NCBI GenBank assembly: GCA_022482495.1
Contig: JAKVPA010000005.1
Location: forward strand, 124,001-188,000
DNA: 64,000 bases
Direction of reading: 5' to 3'
From: Sphaerochaeta sp.
GTDB taxonomy: Bacteria; Spirochaetota; Spirochaetia; Sphaerochaetales; Sphaerochaetaceae
Each line of letters starts with the position of its first letter. The stretch's first letter is position 1. Under the pieces are notes generated by a model. It was given only the letters and a program-made list of their open reading frames with translations, did not search any database and was not told the origin of the DNA. A program made the position numbers and the translations under genes. Below are positions 25,572-35,117 of this stretch, piece after piece.

Positions 25572-25975
25572 ATGATCAGATCGTCGTCATCGTCCTCCAT
25601 GCCGTAGTTCGCTCGGAAGTAGTGGCGTACCTTGTACGTCTGGAAGAACCCCATTCCCAGGTAAAACCGCTGGTTGTCGTCGTTTTCCGCCGAGCCTGCC
25701 ATCAACGTGGCCAGGTCGGGGTAGTGGGAGTAGACAAACGAGACCAACGCCGTACCATACCCTTTTCTTCGCGCGTCCTTCCGTACGGCGATGTTCTTGA
25801 TCTCATACAACCCGTCCCCTTCTTTGGTCACCAGGCAGACGCCGATGGGATTGGGGTCAGAGAGGACGAACAGCTCTCCTCGGTCCAGATAGTCGGCAAG
25901 AATCTCGTCGTCTTCCTCGCAGAGGTGAAGCAGATCAAGGTACTTCCGTTTGTCCGTTTCCTGGGTGATCGTCAT
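25544..25975 (-). CDS. GNAT-family N-acetyltransferase
   Basis: 143 residues from ATG 25975, which overlaps the purB stop (ATGA). The acetyl-CoA-binding motif is IAVRKDARRKGYGTALVSF (R/Q-x-x-G-x-G/A form, residues ~73-91), followed by FYLGMGF. An upstream extension of the frame reads as antisense of purB and was discarded. Acceptor unknown; an odd acidic run (GMEDDDDD) lies near the C-terminus. Co-transcribed with purB. Confidence 0.85.
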   Translation of the reverse strand: MTITQETDKRKYLDLLHLCEEDDEILADYLDRGELFVLSDPNPIGVCLVTKEGDGLYEIKNIAVRKDARRKGYGTALVSFVYSHYPDLATLMAGSAENDDNQRFYLGMGFFQTYKVRHYFRANYGMEDDDDDLIIYSKTREKA

Positions 25976-27375
25976 GCCTGCATCTCCTTCTGGGCTTCGG
26001 CGATGACCATGTCGGTCCGTGCCGGAGCATCCCCGATGTAGTCGCTGGCGTCCAGGAACGAGGCGATCTCCTCTTTGGACAGGTAGCGGAGCATCGTGGC
26101 GTTGGATGAAAGCTCGTCTTTCAGCGGGTTTGGCTTGCCGTTCTGGACGGCATCCCACGCCTTCAGCGACGCCTCACGAATCTCCTCGTGCATCTTCTGC
26201 CGGTCGGCGCCTTTGCGCCCCAACTCCATCAGAAGGCGTTCGCTGGATGCGAACAGCCCGTAGGTGTCAAGGTTCCGTTTCACTGCCCCTTGGTGGATCA
26301 CCATGCCGGTGACCACTTTGGTCGCCGTGAGGAGAATCTCGTCGGTGGTCAAAAACAGCGAGGGGAGGATCAAGCGGCGGTTTGCCGAGTCATCCAGCGT
26401 CCGTTCCAACAGCATGTACGACGTGTTCTGCCACAGCGGAGCGGTCAGGGAGGATGCGTACCGCGCCAGGCTGTCGATCTTCTCGCTGTTGATGGGATTG
26501 CGTTTGAACGGCATGGCGGACGAGCCGACCTGCTTGGAGCCGAACGGCTCGCTCCATTCCCCGATGGGGGGGCTCATCAGAATCCGGAAGTCAATGGCGA
26601 ACTGGGCCAGCGTCGCGTCCAGGTTGGAGATCGCCTGGGCGATCCTCAGATCCTGCTTTCGGCTGTACACCTGGGTGGCGGCGGTGAAACTGGAGAGTCC
26701 CAACGTGTCCATCACCTTCCGTTCCAGATCAAACGTGGTCATCCCGGTGCCCTTGAGCAGTTCCCCATAGCTCGCCGATGTGCCGACGGCTCCTTTCATC
26801 CCTTTGCCACGGATTGTCTTACGGACCTGTTTCAGTTCCCTGAGATCCTCGGTCAGATCCTGTGCCGTCTGGGCGAACCGGTAGCCGATGGTGGTCGGTT
26901 CGGCCGGTTGGATGTGGGTGAACGCCATGCAGGGGGTATCGCGGTAGATTCGCATCTTCTCGACGAAAGCGGACAGCAGCTTCTTCACTTTGGCGATGAT
27001 CTCGTCCATTGCCTCGGAGAGGCGGAGCGCCTCGGCGTTGTCCTCGATGTCCATGCTGGTCGCCCCGAGGTGGATGATGGCTCCCGCGGTGGGGCACTGT
27101 TCGGCGTAGGTCCGGATCTCCGCCATCAGATCGTGGTGGATCTCCGCCTCGATCTGGGAAGACCTGTCGATGTCGATGTCCTGTTGGTGGGCTTTCAGCT
27201 CGGCGACCTGTTCGTCGGTGACGAGCCCTGCGTCATGCTCTGCTTCCGCCAAGGCCACCCAGACCTTTCGGAGCAGAATCCGTTTGTGCTGTTCGGAAAA
27301 AAGTGAGCGCATCGCCGCGCTCCCGTATCTCCACGTCAAAGGGGAGATGTACGTGTCATGGGTGAAGGTTGCCAT
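25972..27375 (-). CDS. purB: adenylosuccinate lyase
   Basis: 467 residues from ATG 27375 (MATFTHDTYISPLTWRYGS). Family signature SSAMPFKRNPINSEKI near residue 275 (flexible loop with catalytic Ser), and HLGATSMDIEDN and FTHIQPAEPTTIGYR with the active-site His residues. It catalyses two fumarate-releasing steps: SAICAR to AICAR in purine synthesis, and adenylosuccinate to AMP. purA lies in the next operon upstream on the same strand, so both AMP steps are nearby. A GAGG lies ~8 nt upstream. The start is 59 nt after the potD stop, and co-transcription is possible. Confidence 0.96.
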   Translation of the reverse strand: MATFTHDTYISPLTWRYGSAAMRSLFSEQHKRILLRKVWVALAEAEHDAGLVTDEQVAELKAHQQDIDIDRSSQIEAEIHHDLMAEIRTYAEQCPTAGAIIHLGATSMDIEDNAEALRLSEAMDEIIAKVKKLLSAFVEKMRIYRDTPCMAFTHIQPAEPTTIGYRFAQTAQDLTEDLRELKQVRKTIRGKGMKGAVGTSASYGELLKGTGMTTFDLERKVMDTLGLSSFTAATQVYSRKQDLRIAQAISNLDATLAQFAIDFRILMSPPIGEWSEPFGSKQVGSSAMPFKRNPINSEKIDSLARYASSLTAPLWQNTSYMLLERTLDDSANRRLILPSLFLTTDEILLTATKVVTGMVIHQGAVKRNLDTYGLFASSERLLMELGRKGADRQKMHEEIREASLKAWDAVQNGKPNPLKDELSSNATMLRYLSKEEIASFLDASDYIGDAPARTDMVIAEAQKEMQA

Positions 27376-27434
27376 TGGATACCTCGCACCCACAACTCTA
27401 GCAGGCGATGCGCCTTTTTGCAACGAGGCTGGGG

Positions 27435-28526
27435 TTACTCCACGTACCGGATGGATTCCCAGGCGGTGTTGTAGGCGTCCAGATACTGGCCCAGGTCGTC
27501 CTTCAGCTCACAGTTGCGCAGGTCATCCACCGTGTAGAACGGCGTGGTGGTCCGGTAGGTGTCAGCTTCCGGGTTCACCGAGGCGGGGAAGTGGAAGCGA
27601 TCCAGGAACTGTGCGTAGTTCTTCGGGTCGTGGATGTAGTTGATGAACGCCATGGCCAGGTCGTAGTGCTTGGCGCCTTTGGGGATGCACAGCGAATCGA
27701 TGTACATCGGGCCGCCTTTCTCCGGAATGAAGAAATCGACGTCGCCCCATTTCTCTTCGGGAAGCTCCTCGAAGATGCCTTCGGCATAGCCCTGCACCAC
27801 GTAGTACTCACCCTGGGCGAAGCTCTTGGCGAATCCTTCGGCGTCAAACTTCACCAGGTTCGGTTTCCATTGGTATTTGACCAGTTGGCGTGCCTTCTCC
27901 AGCTCGTCCATGTTGGTGGTGTTGACCGAGTAGCCCAGGTAGGAGAGGGCGTCTCCCAGCACTTCCCGCATGTCGTCCAGCATGCACATCCGTCCGGCAA
28001 GGCGGGTGTCTGCGAAGATCGACCAGTCACGGGTGTAATCGGAGACCATCTTCTTGTTGACGGCCACTCCCGCCGCTCCCATGTAGTACGGGACGCTGTA
28101 CTCCATCTTCGGGTCATACAGCGCTTTCTCCAGAACCAGGTCGGAGATGTACTTTGAGTTGGGGAACTTGGCGGGATCGATCTTCTCCAGCATGTCCTGC
28201 GCCTTCATGATGGAGACGTAGTCGCCGGAGGGGACGATGATGTCGTATCCGGCGCCGTTGCCGGCGGCCTTCAGCTTGGCGTACATCTCCTCGTTGCTGG
28301 CGAAGTAGTCCAGCACCACCTCACAGTCATACTCCTTGGAGAAGGACTCGATGATGGAATCCGGCGTGTAGTATGACCAGTTGTAGATGTACAGTTTTCT
28401 TTCCGAGGAACTTTTGCTTGATGTGGATCCGGAATCGGAAGATCCCGAATTTTTGCTGCAACCGAAGAACAGCACGGGAAGCAGCGACAGAACCAACAAG
28501 AACAGTTTTGCAGATTTTTTGTTCAT
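27435..28526 (-). CDS. potD: spermidine/putrescine-binding lipoprotein, orphan
   Basis: 363 residues. The signal peptide ends in the lipobox LFFGC (Cys ~23) and a Ser/Gly-rich linker tethers the mature domain to the membrane. The domain starts KLYIYNWSYYTPDSII and has DIIVPSGDYVSIM, VPYYMGAAGVAVNK and FINYIHDPKNYAQF, all typical of PotD/PotF. The family delivers polyamines to PotABC. No potABC is next to it, so it either uses components encoded elsewhere or works as a sensor. It is followed by purB on the same strand. Note the true lipobox, unlike the other binding proteins in this window. Confidence 0.92.
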   Translation of the reverse strand: MNKKSAKLFLLVLSLLPVLFFGCSKNSGSSDSGSTSSKSSSERKLYIYNWSYYTPDSIIESFSKEYDCEVVLDYFASNEEMYAKLKAAGNGAGYDIIVPSGDYVSIMKAQDMLEKIDPAKFPNSKYISDLVLEKALYDPKMEYSVPYYMGAAGVAVNKKMVSDYTRDWSIFADTRLAGRMCMLDDMREVLGDALSYLGYSVNTTNMDELEKARQLVKYQWKPNLVKFDAEGFAKSFAQGEYYVVQGYAEGIFEELPEEKWGDVDFFIPEKGGPMYIDSLCIPKGAKHYDLAMAFINYIHDPKNYAQFLDRFHFPASVNPEADTYRTTTPFYTVDDLRNCELKDDLGQYLDAYNTAWESIRYVE

Positions 28527-28706
28527 CTCAAAACGCTCCGAAAAAAGGTGTCACGCCGCATCAGAATTGGTAACACCAGTGACCGTGCGGTGTCTTGCAA
28601 AAAAGCTAGCCAATTCTTTCCTTAATTCCGGAAAACAGTCAAGGAGCGTGATGGGGGGGAATCAGGGAAAATCCTGCAATTTTTTTGTGATTTCTGTAAC
28701 GATGGG

Positions 28707-28740
28707 AAAAAAAAGACCGCCCAGGAGCAATCCCGGGCGG
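28707..28740 (-). terminator. intrinsic terminator after purA
   Basis: Minus strand: CCGCCCGGG, loop ATTGCT, CCTGGGCGG (one G-T pair), then a run of eight T. It starts 9 nt after the purA stop and ends the hpt-PRT-purA operon. The ~180 nt beyond it up to potD are AT-rich and must hold the potD promoter; I see no gene there. Confidence 0.88.
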
Positions 28741-28749
28741 CTGTAAGGA

Positions 28750-30021
28750 CTACCGAATGATGATCTGGTCGCGTTCCGGACCAACGGAGATGTAGGTGAT
28801 CGGGCACCCGCAGAGCTCCTCCAGACGAGTGACGAACGCCTGCGCTTTGGAGGGGAGATCGTTCCACGTTCTGGCCGCGGTGGTGTCACACATCCATCCG
28901 TCGTACTCCTCGTAGATCGGTTTCGCCTTCTCCTGTCCCTTGGTGTCCGGCAGGTAATTGGTTTTCTTTCCATCCCCCATGTCGTAGGCGACGCACACCT
29001 TGATCTTGGGGAACGTATCCAGTACGTCCAGCTTGGTCAGGGCGATGTCGGTGAAGCCGTTGACCCAGCATCCGAACTCCACGGCGACGGCGTCAAACCA
29101 ACCGGTTCTCCGTGGTCTGCCGGTGGTTGCGCCGAACTCCCCTCCGATCTTCCTGAGTTTTTCACCGTCTTCGTCAAACAGCTCGGTGGGGTACGGGCCT
29201 CCACCGACGCAGGTGGAGTAGGCCTTGGCCACGCCGATCACCTTGTCGATCTTCCGGGGTGCGATGCCCGCACCGGTGCAGGCGCCGCCTGCGGTGGGGT
29301 TGCTGCTGGTGGTGTACGGATAGATGCCCCAGTCCAGATCCCGCATGATGCCAAGCTGTCCTTCCAGCAAAATGTTCTTGCCGGTCTTGTAGGCGTCACG
29401 GACGATGGGCAGCGTGTCGACGATTCTTTTTCCGAACTTCTCCCGCCAAGAGGCGCAGAGGGCAAGCAGGTCCTCTTCCTTGTACTCGGGCAGTCCGTAG
29501 TAGGCAAGCTCACGGTTCTTCAGGGGAAGTACCATCTCCAGACGGAGCTTCAGGTAGTCGGGATCCAACAGATCCCCGGCGCGCAGTCCGCTCCGGGCCG
29601 ACTTGTCGGCGTAGCAGGGGCCGATGCCCCGTTTGGTCGTCCCGATCTTCTGGGCGTTGGAGCGTTTGTTTTCCTCAGCGCCATCCAGGGCGCAGTGGTA
29701 CGGCATGATCAGATGGGCGCGGGTGTCGATGAACAGGTTGCTGGTGTCGACGTGCTTCTCTTCCAGATGCTTGAGCTCTTCTTCCATGGTGGTGAAGTTC
29801 ACCACCGCTCCCGCGTCCACGATGTTGATGGTGTGGGGATTGAAGATGCCGCTGGGGATGATGTGCAGGGCGAATTTTCCCTTTTCGTTGACCACGGTAT
29901 GTCCTGCGTTGTCGCCGCCTTGGTAACGGATGGCCACGTCAGCCTTCTGGGCGATGTAGTCGACGATGCGTCCTTTCCCCTCGTCGCCGGATTGGGCTCC
30001 GATTACGGATATGACACTCAT
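28750..30021 (-). CDS. purA: adenylosuccinate synthetase
   Basis: 423 residues. The N-terminal GTP-binding and catalytic loop reads VIGAQSGDEGKGRIVDY (residues ~6-22), then GGDNAGHTV with the IMP/GTP-contacting His. TTKRGIGPCYADKSAR near residue 127 binds IMP, and QLGIMRDLDWGIYPYTTSSNP follows. It joins IMP and aspartate with GTP hydrolysis to adenylosuccinate. Its start overlaps the preceding phosphoribosyltransferase stop by one base (TAATG), so the three genes form a purine salvage/AMP unit. Confidence 0.97.
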   Translation of the reverse strand: MSVISVIGAQSGDEGKGRIVDYIAQKADVAIRYQGGDNAGHTVVNEKGKFALHIIPSGIFNPHTINIVDAGAVVNFTTMEEELKHLEEKHVDTSNLFIDTRAHLIMPYHCALDGAEENKRSNAQKIGTTKRGIGPCYADKSARSGLRAGDLLDPDYLKLRLEMVLPLKNRELAYYGLPEYKEEDLLALCASWREKFGKRIVDTLPIVRDAYKTGKNILLEGQLGIMRDLDWGIYPYTTSSNPTAGGACTGAGIAPRKIDKVIGVAKAYSTCVGGGPYPTELFDEDGEKLRKIGGEFGATTGRPRRTGWFDAVAVEFGCWVNGFTDIALTKLDVLDTFPKIKVCVAYDMGDGKKTNYLPDTKGQEKAKPIYEEYDGWMCDTTAARTWNDLPSKAQAFVTRLEELCGCPITYISVGPERDQIIIR

Positions 30022-30557
30022 TACTTTCCCTCCTCGCGCTGTTTGCGTTCCATTTCATTGTGCTCGTCGATGTCGATGGCATCCCACGGGTATTTGATCC
30101 ATTCATCGGGGATTTCCTCTCCGACGTAGTATCGTTTGATCTCGCTGGGCATCTCGACGTCTTTCTTCTTCAGTTTATTGTGCAGCACCAGCACGGCGAT
30201 TTCCTTCGGCTTGTACTTCAACAGTTCCCCAACGCAGTAGGCCAGCGTGGTGCGGGTGTCGTCCACCTCGTCGATCAACAGGATGTTCTTGCCGGTCAGC
30301 TGGTTGGCCACCTCGTCGATCCACTGGATCTTCGTCGGATGGTCCCGATGGGTGTGGTCCACTCCGTAGTAGGAGATTCCCACCGCGTAGATCGGGCGGT
30401 TGATGAACGTCTTCAGGATACGGGCGGGAATGAACCCGCCGCTTCCGATGGCGACGATCAGGTCGGGATTGTAGCCGGTGGCCATCAGCCGCTCGGCAAG
30501 CGATTTGACCAGTTTGTGCACTTTCGTGTAGGAAACGTAATACTTCTGTTCGTCCAT
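30021..30557 (-). CDS. purine phosphoribosyltransferase (xanthine/hypoxanthine type)
   Basis: 178 residues from ATG 30557, preceded by AGG at a good distance; a GTG four codons earlier overlaps the hpt stop. Type I PRTase fold with the PRPP-binding loop NILLIDEVDDTRTTLAY (residues ~90-106), an early GSGGFIPAR, and a C-terminal hood ending in YPWDAIDIDEHNEMERK that resembles xanthine-guanine and GMP-type PRTases. It converts a purine base plus PRPP to the nucleotide. Whether the base is xanthine, hypoxanthine or guanine cannot be read. Operon partner of hpt and purA. Confidence 0.85.
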   Translation of the reverse strand: MDEQKYYVSYTKVHKLVKSLAERLMATGYNPDLIVAIGSGGFIPARILKTFINRPIYAVGISYYGVDHTHRDHPTKIQWIDEVANQLTGKNILLIDEVDDTRTTLAYCVGELLKYKPKEIAVLVLHNKLKKKDVEMPSEIKRYYVGEEIPDEWIKYPWDAIDIDEHNEMERKQREEGK

Positions 30558-30565
30558 TCCAAACC

Positions 30566-31123
30566 TCACTTCTGCGGATACATCTCTGCAATGTACGGAA
30601 GCGTGCGATGCTTTTCGTTGTAGTCCAGACCGTAACCGACCACCCAGACGTCGGGGATGGTGAAGCCACAGTAGTCGATCTCCACCGGCACGACGTGGCG
30701 GTCCGGCTTGTCCAGCAATACGGCGGTCTTCACCGACAGGGGTTTGCGCTCCTTGAACATGCGGATCAGGTAGTCCAGCGTGTAGCCGGAATCCAGAATG
30801 TCCTCGACGATCAGGACGTTCTTTCCTTCCATGTTCTGACGGGTGTCCATCAACAGGCGGACGTTGCCGGAGGTTTTCTCCCCTTGATAGGAAGAAAGCG
30901 CGATGAAATCGACGATGTGCTCCTTGGTAAGGTTTCTGGTCAGGTCGGCGGTGAAGATGAACGCGCCCTTCAGAACGCCGACGATCAAAAGCTCTCCTTT
31001 GTCCTGGTAGTCGTTGTCGATCTGGCGGGCCAATTCGGTGACCCTGCGTCCGATGGTGTTGGCGTCGATGAGAACGCTCTTCAGATCCTCAGACAACGCA
31101 GGGATTGCTAGAGACTGTGGCAT
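30566..31123 (-). CDS. hpt: hypoxanthine phosphoribosyltransferase
   Basis: 185 residues. GVLKGAFIFTADL near residue 50 (the PPi-binding cis-peptide LKG), the PRPP loop NVLIVEDILDSGYTLDYL near residue 102, and VVGYGLDYNEKHRTLPYIA at the C-terminus, all hallmarks of HPRT. It salvages hypoxanthine (and often guanine) to IMP/GMP. IMP made here feeds the purA product two genes downstream. First gene of the operon, GAGGAG 5 nt before the ATG. Confidence 0.94.
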   Translation of the reverse strand: MPQSLAIPALSEDLKSVLIDANTIGRRVTELARQIDNDYQDKGELLIVGVLKGAFIFTADLTRNLTKEHIVDFIALSSYQGEKTSGNVRLLMDTRQNMEGKNVLIVEDILDSGYTLDYLIRMFKERKPLSVKTAVLLDKPDRHVVPVEIDYCGFTIPDVWVVGYGLDYNEKHRTLPYIAEMYPQK

Positions 31124-31189
31124 GATGGCTCCTCTCTGAAATCGGTTGTACGGATATGTATGGAATATCCGAAAAGAGGGGCTGTGTCA

Positions 31190-32197
31190 ATGAAAGAGGC
31201 GCAAGGGGCTTCGCGCCTGATGGACAAACCGGGGGCTTTGGTGAAGAATGGTGCCATGGCTTTTTTGGTCTTCCGGCAACTGGTCGAGATGCTCCTTCTC
31301 ATCGGTCTGAGTTTCGGCGTTTCCCGCCTGATGCACTACGGGGACAAGGAAGCGCAGTATCTATCCTTCCTGCTCCTGTACGTCATCGCCCCGGCGATCG
31401 TCATCGATCCCTACAACATCCCGTTTGAGCCCGAGCGGTTCCACAACACGTTGGTCATGCTGCTCTTTTCGCTGAGCGGTATGCTTCTGCTCATCGCCCT
31501 TTCCCAGTTCGTACCCCGCAAGCATGCCGACGCGTCGCTTGCGGCCATCGACCGGATGGGGACGGTGTACTCCAACTGCGGATACATCGGAATTCCCATC
31601 GTCCAGGCTGCGATGGGTCCGGAGGCGACGTTCTACATCGTTCCGTACCTGTTGATGTTCAACACGATCTTCTGGATCCATGGACAGTACGTGATGACCG
31701 GGCACCTCAGCGTCAAGGCGGTGGTCACCAAACCGATGATCATCGGTTCGTTGTTCGCCTTCCTGCTGTTCGTCAGCCCCTGGACACTGCCTCCGATCAT
31801 CGGGGAGACAATCTCTTCGCTCAGTTCGCTGAACATGCCGCTTTCCATGTTCCTGTTGGGAATCCTGTTCGCCAATTTCAAACGGGCAAAGAACGGAGAG
31901 GGCTTCCCCGCCCGTCGGATGGTGATGGTCTTCATCCTCCGTCTGGTGGTCAGTCCGTTGTTGATCATCCTCTGCTTCCTTCCGCTTCGCGGTGTTTTGG
32001 ACGCCCAGCCAATCCTGAAGACGCTGGCGTTGATCATCGTCATCGTGTCCGCCTGCCCCTGCGGGGTGAATATCAGCACGGCGGCGGTGCTGTTCCATAA
32101 GAATTCCTCCTATGCGGGTCTGCTTGTCATGGGGACGACCATCCTGTCGGTGGTCACCATTCCGGTGTTCACCAAGCTGGCGGAACGAGTATTGTAG
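31190..32197 (+). CDS. AEC-family (auxin efflux carrier-like) transporter
   Basis: 335 residues from ATG 31190, chosen for GAGGGG 8 nt upstream. About ten hydrophobic helices in two halves. YSNCGYIGIPIVQAAMGPEA near residue 125 is the family's conserved N-C-G-F-x-G-x-P motif, and the C-terminal half has CPCGVNISTAAVLFHKNSSYAG. Bacterial members move malate, malonate or other carboxylates. Transcribed alone; divergent from hpt. The substrate is unassigned. Confidence 0.9.
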   Translation: MKEAQGASRLMDKPGALVKNGAMAFLVFRQLVEMLLLIGLSFGVSRLMHYGDKEAQYLSFLLLYVIAPAIVIDPYNIPFEPERFHNTLVMLLFSLSGMLLLIALSQFVPRKHADASLAAIDRMGTVYSNCGYIGIPIVQAAMGPEATFYIVPYLLMFNTIFWIHGQYVMTGHLSVKAVVTKPMIIGSLFAFLLFVSPWTLPPIIGETISSLSSLNMPLSMFLLGILFANFKRAKNGEGFPARRMVMVFILRLVVSPLLIILCFLPLRGVLDAQPILKTLALIIVIVSACPCGVNISTAAVLFHKNSSYAGLLVMGTTILSVVTIPVFTKLAERVL

Positions 32198-32299
32198 ACA
32201 ACAAACCTGTTGGTAAAAGGACAATATCTTTCTTGCGGATTCACCCAACCCATAGTACAGTTACCTGGGGGCCATGTGGTTCCAAGGAGGTTTTTTGCT

Positions 32300-33367
32300 A
32301 TGAAAAAGGTGTGTTCCATTGTGGCGATGCTGGGATTGGGGGTTTCCCTGCTGTTCGCCGGAGGAGCTTCGGAGACCGCAGCAACGGCTACGGGAATCGT
32401 GCCGGACAAAACGGTGACGGGCAACATCATGATCTATACCTCGATCTACGAGGATATCGTCACCATGATGGATAACGCGTTGGCTGAGAAGTTCCCCAAC
32501 TGTAACATCGAATTCTTCCAGGGAGGAACCGGAAAAATCCAGACCAAGGTTGCCGGTGAAATGGCGACGGGGAAACTGGGATGTGACATGATGCTGGTCG
32601 CCGAACCTGCCTACTCATTGGAGCTGAATGAGGATGGATACCTGCACAAGTATCTTTCCCCGAACCGCGCCAATCTCCGGTTCGACTACGACAAGGAAGG
32701 GGCATGGTACCCGGTGCGTGTCTGCAACATGGTGCTTGCATACAATCCTGAGATGTACAAGCCATCGGATCTTGCCACCTCGTACAAGGATTTCGCCACC
32801 AATCCCGCATTGAAGGGATACATCTCCATGGGCAACCCGCTGACCAGCGGGACGACGATGGCTGCCGCCGCGGCGCTGTCGGAGAAATACGGGTATGTGT
32901 ACTTCGACCAACTGGGAAAACAACAGATCATGATCGAAAGCGGTTCCACCGCGTTGGCCAAGCTGGAGACCGGCGAATGCAAGGAGCTGATGATCCTGGA
33001 AGAGTCCGTTCTGAAGAAACGGGAAGAAGAGGGAAGTTCCATTTCCGTCATCTATCCGGATGATGGCGTGATTCTGATTCCTTCCACCGTGATGACGGTC
33101 GCCGGCGACAAATCGGCGAACAACAACATCGCCTCCTGTGAGAAGGTGACGGACTGGTTGCTCAGCGAGGAAGGCCAGAAGTTCATCGTCAAAGGGTGGA
33201 TGCATTCCGTTCTGAAAGGATGGAACAGTGGTGATCATATCCCATATGACAGCATCAGTACGGATGATTTGATCAAAAAGGACATGGGGCTGGATTGGGT
33301 ACGCTGCTACCAGCAACGCACCGAGATCCGCGAGGCCTTCGAGAAATCTGTTTCTCTTTCCAAGTAA
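32300..33367 (+). CDS. iron(III)/phosphonate-type ABC substrate-binding protein
   Basis: 355 residues from ATG 32300, with AAGGAGG upstream (the frame is open further 5' but without a ribosome site). The signal peptide ends SLLFAGGASETAA with no lipobox Cys. The mature protein follows the FbpA/AfuA cluster D pattern: IMIYTSIYEDIVTMM, FFQGGTGKIQTKVAGEMATGKLGCDMMLVAEP, MGNPLTSGTTMAAAAALSEKYG, and PSTVMTVAGDKSANN. The consecutive Tyr pair that binds Fe in FbpA is not clear to me, so 2-aminoethylphosphonate, thiamine or another ligand is possible. It forms an operon with the fused permease and the ATPase. Confidence 0.88.
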   Translation: MKKVCSIVAMLGLGVSLLFAGGASETAATATGIVPDKTVTGNIMIYTSIYEDIVTMMDNALAEKFPNCNIEFFQGGTGKIQTKVAGEMATGKLGCDMMLVAEPAYSLELNEDGYLHKYLSPNRANLRFDYDKEGAWYPVRVCNMVLAYNPEMYKPSDLATSYKDFATNPALKGYISMGNPLTSGTTMAAAAALSEKYGYVYFDQLGKQQIMIESGSTALAKLETGECKELMILEESVLKKREEEGSSISVIYPDDGVILIPSTVMTVAGDKSANNNIASCEKVTDWLLSEEGQKFIVKGWMHSVLKGWNSGDHIPYDSISTDDLIKKDMGLDWVRCYQQRTEIREAFEKSVSLSK

Positions 33368-33370
33368 CCT

Positions 33371-35104
33371 ATGTTGGCCAAGGCAAAAGGTATGCGTGGG
33401 GGGCGGGAAGAGACCCTCACCCAAGGACGTTCGTTTGACGTCAAATGGTTGTTCATCATCGGGATCGTCGTGTTTCTCGTTCTGTTTGAAGTGTTCCCGA
33501 TGGTGTACATGTTCATCAAGTCGTTTTTCCCGGCAAAAGGCTTTTCGCTGGCCTCCTACCGGAAGACGTACGGGTATGAGCTGAACCAGATTTCCCTGCG
33601 GAACACGCTGGTCTCGGCGTTCGGCACGATGGTGCTGGGCACGTTGATCGCTTTTCCCTTGGCCTGGTTGGTCGGACGGACCAACCTGTACTACCGGAAG
33701 TTCTTCCGGGGCTTGTGCGTCATGACCTACATGGTTCCCCCGTACGTGGGGGCCATGGCATGGTCTCGCCTGTTGAACCCCAACGTGGGGATCATCAATG
33801 TATTCCTTCGCAACGTATTCCACTTGAGTTCCAAGACCGGGCCGTTTGACATCTACACGATCGGCGGCATGATCTGGGTGCTTACCAGTTTCTACTATCC
33901 CTATGCGTTCATCACCATCTCCCGCGCCATGGAGAAGATGGATCCGTCGCTGGAGGAGGCGAGTCGCATCAGCGGGGCGTCTCCTTGGAAGACGCTGTGG
34001 ACCATCACGCTGCCGATGATGACGCCGTCGATCATCGCCGGAGCGTTGCTGGTGTTCGTCTCTGCGGCCAGCGCCTACGGCATTCCGTCGATCATCGGGG
34101 CCAACGCCAAAGTGAAGATTCCGACGGTGACGACCCGGATCATCGATTATGTCGGGCTGGGGGTGGACGGGCTGTCCGATGCCATGTCGCTTGCCGTCTT
34201 CCTGATGCTGCTGGCCAACTTCGTCCTGTACATCAGCACGTTTGTCGTGGGCAAGCGGAAGTACATCACCGTCAGTGGGAAGTCAACCCGGCCGAATACG
34301 GTTGACTTGGGACGATGGCGGGTGTTCTTCACCGTGCTGATGTTCCTGTTCGCCTTCATCATGATCGTATTGCCGTTCGTAACGGTGGGCCTTACCAGCA
34401 TCACCAAGAACCTGGGCAAATCGGTATGGGAGAAGGGCAATTTCACCACGATGCACTGGAGCAGGATTTTTTCCCGAAAGGATGTGTTCCTCAGCGTGAA
34501 GAATTCATTGCTCTACGCGGTGATCACCGCGACGTTCGGCATCATCGTTTCCGTAGTGATGGCCAACTTGTTGGAGCGCACCACGATCAAGGGAAGGAGG
34601 ATCCCCGATTTCCTGATCACCGTCGGGTCGGGCACGCCGTCCGTCGTCATCGCCCTCGGTCTGATCATGACGATGCGGGGGCAGTTCGGCATCAATCTGT
34701 ACAACACCATGTGGATCATGATCATCGCCTATCTGGTCAAGTACCTGATGATGGGCATGCGGACCGTCGTCTCCGCCATGAGCCAGATCCACGTCAGTCT
34801 GGAGGAGTGCAGCAGGATTTCCGGTGCGGGATGGCTGAAGACCACCTGGCGCATCACCATCCCGTTGATCGCCCCTTCCATCGCCGCCGGATGGTTCTTG
34901 ATCTTCATTCCGACGTTTTATGAACTTTCCATGAGTACGCTTCTGTACAGCAAGGATACCCAGGTCATCGGGTACAAGTTGCATTACTACTGGACGTACA
35001 CCAGCCAGCAACAGGCCAGCGCCATCGCCTTCGGAATCTTGGTGTTCATCGTAATTTTGAACAGCGTGCTGAACAAGCTGACCAAAGGCGAATTCTCAAT
35101 CTAA
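33371..35104 (+). CDS. fused two-domain ABC permease, FbpB/AfuB type
   Basis: 577 residues containing two complete permease halves, each with about six helices. The two EAA loops are EEASRISGASPWKTLWTI (residue ~195) and EECSRISGAGWLKTTWRI (~476), so one polypeptide forms the whole channel, as in ferric-iron and thiamine importers. It starts 3 nt after the binding-protein stop and ends 13 nt before the ATPase. The N-terminus MLAKAKGMRGGREE is cytoplasmic and basic. Confidence 0.92.
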   Translation: MLAKAKGMRGGREETLTQGRSFDVKWLFIIGIVVFLVLFEVFPMVYMFIKSFFPAKGFSLASYRKTYGYELNQISLRNTLVSAFGTMVLGTLIAFPLAWLVGRTNLYYRKFFRGLCVMTYMVPPYVGAMAWSRLLNPNVGIINVFLRNVFHLSSKTGPFDIYTIGGMIWVLTSFYYPYAFITISRAMEKMDPSLEEASRISGASPWKTLWTITLPMMTPSIIAGALLVFVSAASAYGIPSIIGANAKVKIPTVTTRIIDYVGLGVDGLSDAMSLAVFLMLLANFVLYISTFVVGKRKYITVSGKSTRPNTVDLGRWRVFFTVLMFLFAFIMIVLPFVTVGLTSITKNLGKSVWEKGNFTTMHWSRIFSRKDVFLSVKNSLLYAVITATFGIIVSVVMANLLERTTIKGRRIPDFLITVGSGTPSVVIALGLIMTMRGQFGINLYNTMWIMIIAYLVKYLMMGMRTVVSAMSQIHVSLEECSRISGAGWLKTTWRITIPLIAPSIAAGWFLIFIPTFYELSMSTLLYSKDTQVIGYKLHYYWTYTSQQQASAIAFGILVFIVILNSVLNKLTKGEFSI

Positions 35105-35117
35105 GGAGATCAGAACC

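Noticed and set aside
28527-28706. Riboswitch upstream of potD
   Set aside because: The region is AT-rich with short complementary stretches but I could not draw a known aptamer or a terminator/antiterminator pair.
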